From: Chloroflexota bacterium
GTDB lineage: Bacteria > Chloroflexota > Anaerolineae > UBA4142
DNA length: 64,000 bases
Direction: 5' to 3'
Assembly (NCBI GenBank): GCA_016208315.1
Contig: JACQYF010000089.1
Coordinates: 1-64,000 of the forward strand
Numbering within the stretch: the first letter of the stretch is position 1; each line of letters starts with the position of its first letter. Of this stretch, positions 58,055-64,000 are shown one piece after another. The notes beneath the pieces are model-generated. The model worked only from the letters and a program-made list of their open reading frames with translations, ran no database searches and was not told where the DNA came from. The position numbers were made by a program, and so were the translations under genes.

Positions 58055-59305
58055 ATGTTAGATTCACCCGAGTCACTCGCATCTGAGTCGAGTCAATCAG
58101 TCGAAGCGCTTGTGGCCGAGGGGCAGAAATGTCTAGAGGCCGGAGATCACTCCCGCGCGCACGCGTACTTTGTGACCGCCACCCAGCTCTCGCCCTCTGA
58201 TGAAAACATCTGGCTTCGGCGAGCGCAGACGGCCGCTGACCCGGAAGAAGCGGTCGAGTGTTTTGAGCAGGTCCTGGCACTGAACCCGCATAACGAGCAG
58301 GCACGCCAAAAGGTCACGTGGGCCAGGATGGCCGCGCTGCGCCAAGAGGCAACCCTCAGCACGGTTATCCCCGCGAATTCTCCAAACCCAATAAGCGCGT
58401 TCTTGGCTTCCGGCTCCCGCGTCCGAAAAGTGGCAATCGGCCTATTCATCGCGGTTGGCGCGATGTGCCTCCTGCTCGGCTTTGGCATTCCGGTATGGGC
58501 TGTTTGGACATACGCCAATGCCGGCACAGAAATCGTTGGTACGCAAGTCGTCGCGCAGTTGCCGACCCAGGTATCTTTTGTGCTGCCACCTATTTGGACA
58601 CCGGTTCCCACGCGGGTTCCCACCCCGGTTCCAACGCTGATACCGGCTCCCGTGTGGAAGACGACGCGTAGTGTGACCGTCCGCTCCGGGCCTGGCGTCA
58701 ACTACAACGCCGTCGGCACGTTACCCGCCGCAACGGTTCTCAATATCGTCGCACGCAGCGCGGACGGAAAATTTCTCGAAATCACGTATCCAAATGTGAC
58801 TGCGCTGGCCTGGGTGCCCGCCGATTCGGTGAACATCGCCGGTCCTGATCTATTGGCCTTGCCAAGCGCTGTTTCGCAGAATGCGCCTTCGACCGTGCGC
58901 CCGCCCACAATGAAGCCGACGCCAAAACCGACGAACACTCCGGTACCGCCCATGGACTTTAATCTCGGGCGTCCCGTCGAGTCTATTGCCGATTGCTCGA
59001 AACCGTGGCAAGTGATGGGAACGGTTTATGACTCTCAAACCGGCGCGCAGCGAGTCAATGGCATTCTCGTGCGCGTATGGGTGTACGGTCAGGTGCAGGG
59101 CACCGTTGCCACTGGGAGCGTAGCATCCGGCATGACCGGGTTCTGGGCCTGGACATTTAACCAGGGTTCACAAGTGTCTGGTCAAGTCGCGATTGTGAAT
59201 AGCGATGGCGGCCTGCGTTCCCAACCGGTCAATTTTCAATTGACGAGCCGGTGCGACGGACCGGGCGCGACGAACGTAATGGTCATTGATTTTGCCGGCA
59301 AGTAG
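58055..59305 (+). CDS. TPR, membrane and SH3b protein in the Tad cluster
   Basis: A 416-residue protein: TPR-like helices at about 15-90 (GQKCLEAGDHSRAHAYFVTA, AVECFEQVLALNPHNEQARQ), a membrane helix at 126-154, a Pro/Val/Thr linker, an SH3b domain at about 205-262 (SVTVRSGPGVNYNAVGTL) and a C-terminal beta-rich domain with PPMDFNLGRPVESIADCSKP. It lies between tadG and cpaE and may tether the pilus machine to the envelope. That role is inferred only from position. Confidence 0.75.
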   Translation: MLDSPESLASESSQSVEALVAEGQKCLEAGDHSRAHAYFVTATQLSPSDENIWLRRAQTAADPEEAVECFEQVLALNPHNEQARQKVTWARMAALRQEATLSTVIPANSPNPISAFLASGSRVRKVAIGLFIAVGAMCLLLGFGIPVWAVWTYANAGTEIVGTQVVAQLPTQVSFVLPPIWTPVPTRVPTPVPTLIPAPVWKTTRSVTVRSGPGVNYNAVGTLPAATVLNIVARSADGKFLEITYPNVTALAWVPADSVNIAGPDLLALPSAVSQNAPSTVRPPTMKPTPKPTNTPVPPMDFNLGRPVESIADCSKPWQVMGTVYDSQTGAQRVNGILVRVWVYGQVQGTVATGSVASGMTGFWAWTFNQGSQVSGQVAIVNSDGGLRSQPVNFQLTSRCDGPGATNVMVIDFAGK

Positions 59306-59339
59306 TCTCGACACTACAAACTACGTTTCAAGGATTGTC

Positions 59340-60548
59340 ATGTCTCAAAAGGAAAACCCCTGCATCTTGATCGTCCAGGATGACACCGACATCGCCCAAC
59401 TGCGACAAGCACTGAGCGGCGCCGGGTTACAAGTCCTTGAAGCCAACACGGGCGAGCAAGCCCTGGCGTTCGTCGCGCAGTATTCGATAGACTTGGCGAT
59501 CGTGGAGCGCGACCTGCCGGGCATGGATGGCTACGCCCTCTGCCGTCAATTGCGCCAGCGACCCGTCACGCGCGAGCTGCCGATCATGATGCTATCGCGC
59601 ACAAGCCACATCCACGACAAGTTTGCTGCGTTTGACGCCGGCGTGGACGATTACCTGGCCAGACCCTTTGAAGCGCAAGAATTGCTCTATCGGATCCAGG
59701 TTCGCCTGACCCGTTCGCAAATGCGCGGCGCGCCTCCCGAGACGGCCCCGACTCGTGGACGCCTCATCGCGCTCTTCGGCAGCAAAGGCGGCGTGGGCCG
59801 AACGACCATCGGGGTGAATCTATCGCTCGCGCTCCAACGTCGAATGCCGGGCCGGGTCGTGCTCGTTGATGGAGACTTTTTCTTTGGCGATGCCGCGTTA
59901 CACCTTGGCCTGCCACCCTCGCATACGATCCTCGATCTCGTCACCCGAATTGACCATGTGGACGAAGAATTGCTCGAACAAGTTCTGCTGCGCCACCCAT
60001 CGGGTCTGCGGGTGCTGCTTTCCCCCCGCGATCCGGAAGACGTCGAACTGATTGAGCCGGCGCATCTGGCTCGCCTGCTAGACCTGTTGGCGTGCGGCAA
60101 CGACTATGTCGTCGTGGACTGCCAAGCGATTTACGATGAGCGAACCCTCACCATCTTGGAAAGAGCAGACGCCATCCTGCTGATCATCCGGCCCGACGTT
60201 GGGTCCGTCAAGAACATGGCGATTTTTTCCGAATTGGCCGCCAAGGTGAAACTCGCATTCGACGACAAGATTCACATTGTTCTCAATCGCGCCGGCTCCA
60301 AATCCGGCATCGGCGCAAAGGAAATCGAGCGGATTTTCAAGCGCAAGATTGAATTTCAGATTGCCAGCGGCGGGCCCAGCGTGAGCGCCAGCATCAACCG
60401 CGGAGTGCCCCTCTTACTCGGTCAGCCAAAGCACCCATTCGCGATCCAAGTGACCGACATGGCCAATCAGCTCATCAAGATGTCTACGAGCCGTGAGGCC
60501 GGCTCGTCCGACCCATACATTGGATTCGGGCCAAGGAGTTCATCATGA
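59340..60548 (+). CDS. cpaE: CpaE/TadZ-like protein: pseudo-receiver fused to MinD-like ATPase
   Basis: A 402-residue protein. Residues 1-125 are a receiver domain in which the phospho-acceptor Asp is Glu56 (IVERDLPGMDG) and the conserved Lys is Arg108 (YLARPF). Residues 140-390 are a MinD/ParA-type ATPase with deviant Walker A KGGVGRTT, where the signature Lys149 is kept but the second Lys is Arg154. VVLVDGDFFFGD and VVVDCQAIYDE are the later motifs. CpaE/TadZ places the Tad pilus at the cell pole. ATG 59340 has AAGGA upstream. The stop overlaps the cpaB ATG. Confidence 0.88.
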   Translation: MSQKENPCILIVQDDTDIAQLRQALSGAGLQVLEANTGEQALAFVAQYSIDLAIVERDLPGMDGYALCRQLRQRPVTRELPIMMLSRTSHIHDKFAAFDAGVDDYLARPFEAQELLYRIQVRLTRSQMRGAPPETAPTRGRLIALFGSKGGVGRTTIGVNLSLALQRRMPGRVVLVDGDFFFGDAALHLGLPPSHTILDLVTRIDHVDEELLEQVLLRHPSGLRVLLSPRDPEDVELIEPAHLARLLDLLACGNDYVVVDCQAIYDERTLTILERADAILLIIRPDVGSVKNMAIFSELAAKVKLAFDDKIHIVLNRAGSKSGIGAKEIERIFKRKIEFQIASGGPSVSASINRGVPLLLGQPKHPFAIQVTDMANQLIKMSTSREAGSSDPYIGFGPRSSS

Positions 60549-61300
60549 ATCGTGCAGGCCGACTCGTCTTCCTTTTGGGTATCCTGATCGCTCTCGTCTC
60601 CGGCGCGGTCGTGTATGTTCTACTGGGGATGAGCGAACCTCAATCCGCCGACGTGCCTACGACCAAAGTGGTCATTGCCTTTCAAGATGTTTACCCGCGT
60701 ACCGAGATCATCGCGGAGCAAGTGGGAGTCGCCAATTGGCCGCGCGCGCTCCCAACTCCGATCGGCGCGTACGGCGATACCGCCAGCGTCGTGGGAAAGT
60801 TGGCGACGGCGCCTCTGCCTCCCGGGCAGCCGGTCACCGACAAGATCCTCGTGGACAAGAAAGATTTGAAAGAAAGCCACAGCAATGCCTCGCTCATTTT
60901 GGAGACCGGCTCCGTGGCGATTGCCATGCCGGTCAGCGCCAACACGAATGTCGCCAACGCCATTCAAGCGGGCGATCGCATTGACATGATTGCGACTTTT
61001 GCGGCGAAGAGCGCGACCGGCTCTGGAGCAGTTACAACTCAGCGCTTGCTGGGAGACATACTCGTCCTGCAAGTCGGCAACTGGCCCAATTCGAATGCCA
61101 AATCGGACGCGAACACCGCCGCCAGCATTATCACGCTGCAATTGAAGGAACAGGATGTTCTCGTCCTGAGCTACGCGCAGCAGTTTGCTTCGGGCATTAC
61201 GTTCGTGTTGCGACCGGCTAATGATCACGTTCTCCTGGCGCTGGAACCGGTCACGTTGGATTACATCAATCAACGCTTCGGCTACAAATTGCCCAGGTAG
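60545..61300 (+). CDS. cpaB: CpaB/RcpC Flp pilus assembly protein
   Basis: A 251-residue protein with one N-terminal helix (FLLGILIALVSGAVVYVLL), then an SAF-like domain (TTKVVIAFQDVYPRTEIIA, AGDRIDMIATFA) typical of CpaB, which is thought to bind or stabilise the secretin. It overlaps cpaE by four bases (ATGA). A long C-terminal part without clear features follows. Confidence 0.86.
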   Translation: MNRAGRLVFLLGILIALVSGAVVYVLLGMSEPQSADVPTTKVVIAFQDVYPRTEIIAEQVGVANWPRALPTPIGAYGDTASVVGKLATAPLPPGQPVTDKILVDKKDLKESHSNASLILETGSVAIAMPVSANTNVANAIQAGDRIDMIATFAAKSATGSGAVTTQRLLGDILVLQVGNWPNSNAKSDANTAASIITLQLKEQDVLVLSYAQQFASGITFVLRPANDHVLLALEPVTLDYINQRFGYKLPR

Positions 61301-61319
61301 AATTGCGACAAGGAGCCGG

Positions 61320-62249
61320 ATGGATTTGCAACTGCTGGTCAGTGCGTTCTTTGCATTAGGGATTGCCCTCATGTTCCAGGGACTCGATCTCATGATCTCG
61401 GGTCGTCGAGCCGCGCTGAGGAGCCGCATTGACAGATACGCGACCTCTCCCAAAGAGCTACCGGCAGAAACGACTCTAGGGAAGCCGGGGGCCGGTTCGC
61501 GCGATTGGGCGCGCCAACTCAGAACGGAGCTGGCGCGTGCTGACGTGCTCATTACACCTTCGGAATATGTGCTGGCCATGCTGCTGTTTGGGCTTGTGGG
61601 CTTGCTGGCTGGATACTTTGTTCTCGGCAATGTACCTCTCGCGCTCCTCGGAACCATTTTGGGGCTTGCGGCTCCCCGATTCTATATCAAGTATTTGCAG
61701 TACAAGCGGCTGGTCGCATTTCAAAGTGGCCTTGAGAATGCGCTGCCACTGCTGGCCAATATGCTGCGCTCGGGTTATGGCTTGAGCCAAGCCCTGGACG
61801 CATTGTCGAAGGAATTGGCGCCGCCGCTGGCGACCGAGTTCGGCCGCGTGGTTCGAGAGTTATCACTGGGATTGTCGCTCCAGGATGCGCTCGCCAATTT
61901 GGTCCGCAGGAACCCGGTCCTCGATCTGGATATGGTTGTAACTGCTATCAACGTGAATCACGACGTGGGCGGTAGTCTTGCGGCCGTTCTAGATGGGATC
62001 GCAGACACCATTCGTGATCGGGTGCGGATCGCGGGCGAGATTCGCGCGATCACCGCGCAGCAGCGGCTCTCGGCGACCGTGTTGATGCTTTTGCCGTTCG
62101 GGGTCAGTCTCGCCATCTATGTAATGAACCCGGATTACATCGCGCTGCTTTGGCAAAGTACCTGCGGTTTGTCCATGGCAGTAGTAGCCGGCATTTTGTT
62201 GGTCATCGGCTATTTCACCATCCGGCGCATCCTGGCTCTCAAATATTAG
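61320..62249 (+). CDS. tadB: TadB, Flp pilus membrane platform protein
   Basis: A 309-residue membrane protein of the type II secretion F family: VLAMLLFGLVGLLAGYFVLG, LENALPLLANMLRSGYGLSQALDALSKEL, DMVVTAINVNHDVGGSLAAVLDGIA, and closing helices. It pairs with TadC as the inner-membrane platform worked by the TadA ATPase. No TadA/CpaF gene is next to it. AAGGAG precedes ATG 61320. Confidence 0.9.
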   Translation: MDLQLLVSAFFALGIALMFQGLDLMISGRRAALRSRIDRYATSPKELPAETTLGKPGAGSRDWARQLRTELARADVLITPSEYVLAMLLFGLVGLLAGYFVLGNVPLALLGTILGLAAPRFYIKYLQYKRLVAFQSGLENALPLLANMLRSGYGLSQALDALSKELAPPLATEFGRVVRELSLGLSLQDALANLVRRNPVLDLDMVVTAINVNHDVGGSLAAVLDGIADTIRDRVRIAGEIRAITAQQRLSATVLMLLPFGVSLAIYVMNPDYIALLWQSTCGLSMAVVAGILLVIGYFTIRRILALKY

Positions 62250-62271
62250 CCGTCGCGGGAGGAAATCAAAC

Positions 62272-63180
62272 ATGCAAATCCTAGTCGCCGGCTCGGTAAC
62301 GATTGGCATCGTGCTGATCTTTTCGCTCGTGGCGCGTGCGCTAAACACTCCCAGCACCGTGCGCACCGTCGCAAATCAATATGCCAGTCCGCGTACGCTG
62401 GAGGAACTGCAACTAGCCCAACCGTTTTCGCAGCGCGCGCTATGGCCGACTTTGCGTGGCTTATCTCGCTTGCTAACCCGTTTTGCGCCGCAGCAGGTCG
62501 TCCAATCAACTCGCCGCAAGCTCGATTTGGCGGGTAACCCGTACGACTTGCCGGTCCTGGAATTCCTTGGATTGCGCGGCTTGTCGGCGCTGCTCGTCGC
62601 CCTGCTCTTTGCGCTGGTCTTTACGTTCGTCCACACGAGCGCGCTGATGGTGCTGGTACTGGTTGGCGCCGGCGCGGTCCTTGGCTTTTACCTGCCCTTG
62701 CTCTGGCTCAATCTCAAGATTCGCGAACGCCAAGCCGACATACAAATGGCGTTGCCCGATGCGCTCGATCTATTGACAGTCTGTGTTGAAGCGGGAATGG
62801 GACTGGATGCGGCGATGGCCCAGGTGGCCGAAAAGTGGAATAATCACCTCAGCCGCGCATTCGGACGCACGCTTCACGAGTTACGTTTGGGCAAGTCGCG
62901 CCATGCAGTGCTGCGTGACATGGCGGATCGGGCGGGCGTGACGGTCCTGACCAATTTCGTCGCAGCCCTAATCCAGGCGGAGGAGCATGGCGCGACGATC
63001 GCCCAGACCTTGCGCGTTCAATCGAAGCAAATGCGCGTGTTTCGCCGGCAGCGAGCAGAGGAGCGCGCCAATCAAATGCCGGTCAAGTTAGTCCTCCCGC
63101 TCGTATTCTTTATCTTTCCGCCCATGTTCATCGTCATCCTTGGTCCGGCGTTGCTGCGTTTGCTAAAAGGGTTTGGTTAG
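62272..63180 (+). CDS. tadC: TadC, Flp pilus membrane platform protein
   Basis: A 302-residue type II secretion F-family protein: ALPDALDLLTVCVEAGMGLDAAMAQV, LHELRLGKSRHAVLRDMADRAGV, LTNFVAALIQAEEHGATIAQTLRVQS, then C-terminal helices (KLVLPLVFFIFPPMFIVILG). It is the usual partner of TadB. GGAGG lies eight bases before ATG 62272. A hairpin follows the stop. Confidence 0.9.
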   Translation: MQILVAGSVTIGIVLIFSLVARALNTPSTVRTVANQYASPRTLEELQLAQPFSQRALWPTLRGLSRLLTRFAPQQVVQSTRRKLDLAGNPYDLPVLEFLGLRGLSALLVALLFALVFTFVHTSALMVLVLVGAGAVLGFYLPLLWLNLKIRERQADIQMALPDALDLLTVCVEAGMGLDAAMAQVAEKWNNHLSRAFGRTLHELRLGKSRHAVLRDMADRAGVTVLTNFVAALIQAEEHGATIAQTLRVQSKQMRVFRRQRAEERANQMPVKLVLPLVFFIFPPMFIVILGPALLRLLKGFG

Positions 63181-63214
63181 ATCGGCTATCCGATGCAAAC
63201 AGAGCGAGAAACGA

Positions 63215-63248
63215 TCAGGGCGACAAGCACATCTGCTTGTCGCCCTGA
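63215..63248 (+). terminator. Hairpin after tadC
   Basis: TCAGGGCGACAAGCA (63215-63229) is perfectly complementary to 63234-63248, loop CATC. There is no T run, so it may act in both directions or only stabilise the mRNA. Confidence 0.7.
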
Positions 63249-63280
63249 ACTTGTTCACTCGGACCCCCGACAAAGACATC

Positions 63281-63316
63281 GCGCAAGGCCATAGTGTGCA
63301 TTAAAAGGCCTTGCGC
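63281..63316 (-). terminator. Hairpin downstream of tRNA-Trp
   Basis: GCGCAAGGCC (63281-63290) and its complement (63307-63316) form a stem on the 3' side of the tRNA gene. Confidence 0.6.
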
Positions 63317-63335
63317 GTGCCAACTTGCAAAGAGG

Positions 63336-63409
63336 CAGGCGAGGAGGGACTTGAACCCCCAACTTCACGCTTTGGAGGCGTGCGCTCTGCCAAATTGAGC
63401 TACTCGCCT
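63336..63409 (-). tRNA. tRNA-Trp (CCA)
   Basis: A 74-base cloverleaf. The acceptor stem AGGCGAG/CTCGCCT, the anticodon stem CACGC/GCGTG with loop CTCCAAA giving anticodon CCA, and the T arm GGGGG-TTCAAGT-CCCTC are all present; discriminator G. The terminal CCA is not encoded. A promoter (63421-63449) lies twelve bases upstream. Confidence 0.95.
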
Positions 63410-63420
63410 ATCTGTTCAAT

Positions 63421-63449
63421 ATTCTAGCACAAAACTAGTGATCGCGCAA
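63421..63449 (-). promoter_or_regulatory. Promoter of tRNA-Trp
   Basis: On the minus strand TTGCGC (63449-63444), 17 bases, TAGAAT (63426-63421), with TGn before the -10. Confidence 0.75.
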
Positions 63450-63450
63450 A

Positions 63451-63999
63451 TCACCTGAACAAATCCAGTTCCTTTTCGCGCACAATTTCCCGCGCCGCGC
63501 CGTCGCCACCTGAATGGGGCACGCCGCGCACGTGAACGATCGGTCGCCCTTCATCCGCCTGCCCCTGCAACAGCGATGCCGCCGACGCGATCTGGTCGGC
63601 CAGCCCGATCGTCGTCACTTGCAAGTGGTAGCCAAACAAGTCGGCACGCCCGCGCAAATCCTCGACCGCGGGCAAACCCGCGACGCCAATCGCGACGCCG
63701 ATGGCGCCGTTACGCCACGCGCGCCCGTGCGTATCGTCTATGACGATGCCTACCTCACGCGACGTTTGCTCACGCAATCGGGCCTGCAATTCGCGGGCCG
63801 AGCGGTCCGCGTCTTCCGGCAATCGCAAGACCCACTCTTCTTCGCGGTGCGGCGCGACGTTCGAGCGATCAATCCCGGCGTTCGCGCAAACCCAACCATG
63901 TTTTGTTTCGACGACGATCAACCCCTCGCGCACCCGCAGCACCTCGCGGGTATCCCACAGAACGACCTCGCAAAAGCGCGCGTCTTTGCCGCACTCTCG
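63451..63999 (-). CDS. cofE: Coenzyme F420-0:L-glutamate ligase (CofE-like), cut by right edge
   Basis: The visible part, about 183 residues, is the C-terminal portion of a CofE-type enzyme that adds gamma-linked glutamates to F420-0. Typical stretches are HGWVCANAGIDRSNV, VGIVIDDTHGRAWRNGAIGVAIG, GYHLQVTTIGLADQIASAASLL, and GRPIVHVRGVP. The reading frame continues past the edge (upstream codons DTREVLRVREG are coding), so the start is outside. It supports F420 production in this organism. Confidence 0.9.
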   Translation of the reverse strand, partial: RECGKDARFCEVVLWDTREVLRVREGLIVVETKHGWVCANAGIDRSNVAPHREEEWVLRLPEDADRSARELQARLREQTSREVGIVIDDTHGRAWRNGAIGVAIGVAGLPAVEDLRGRADLFGYHLQVTTIGLADQIASAASLLQGQADEGRPIVHVRGVPHSGGDGAAREIVREKELDLFR

Positions 64000-64000
64000 C

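Overview
The window looks like a chromosomal segment of a high-G+C member of the Chloroflexota (Anaerolineae-like); this is an inference from gene content, not a database match. The pointers are coenzyme F420 genes (a cofE-like ligase at the right edge and a luciferase-like F420-type oxidoreductase), lipoproteins with Pro/Thr-rich linkers, a remnant of a secreted protein ending in LPLIRK, MalT/BTAD-type regulators, GAF-SpoIIE and HD-GYP signalling proteins, a Tad pilus cluster, a Ser T-box leader, and very many short palindromic repeats between and inside genes.

Layout. 1-6400: cysteine desulfurase (cut by the left edge), a methyltransferase, a decayed VapBC pair, a 1023-residue GAF/SpoIIE phosphatase, a secreted-protein remnant and an LLM oxidoreductase, all on the minus strand. 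6500-12700: UbiA-type prenyltransferase, a three-part ABC importer and UbiE-type methyltransferase, suggesting menaquinone synthesis; toxin-antitoxin genes sit between the importer ATPase and permease. 12770-17400: a 1059-residue ATPase/TPR/BTAD regulator and isocitrate lyase. 17460-35400: one long plus-strand acyl-CoA cluster with two ketoacyl synthase III-like proteins, three acyl-CoA ligases, two alpha/beta hydrolases (one broken by a 46-bp tandem duplication), three MaoC hydratases, an enoyl-CoA hydratase, a secreted PHB-type depolymerase and a complete Liv-type ABC importer. 35400-45300: HDAC-like deacetylase, PIN toxin pair, two divergent glycosyltransferases, DUF4446, RdgB, a TIR protein, RlmD-like methyltransferase and serS behind its T-box. 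45300-54600: HD-GYP phosphodiesterase, SCP2, GMC oxidoreductase, DUF559 endonuclease, tungsten-type aldehyde oxidoreductase, beta-CASP RNase, SH3 protein and DedA. 54700-63200: small unknown genes, then TadE, TadE, TadG, TPR-SH3, CpaE, CpaB, TadB, TadC. The right edge has tRNA-Trp(CCA) and cofE.

Promoters fit a housekeeping-sigma pattern, TTGACA-N17-TAGAAT or TATAAT, often with an extended TGn, and several would make mRNAs with almost no 5' leader.

The most unusual signals are (1) several palindrome families at gene ends and also in frame inside at least six protein genes, including a DUF559 endonuclease gene bounded by inverted copies of one family; (2) a pair of FabH-like proteins, one lacking the catalytic His and Asn, interleaved with acyl-CoA ligases and a hydrolase; (3) a TIR protein with two tandem copies of an unrecognised beta-rich domain; and (4) a menaquinone-flanked ABC importer split by toxin-antitoxin genes.
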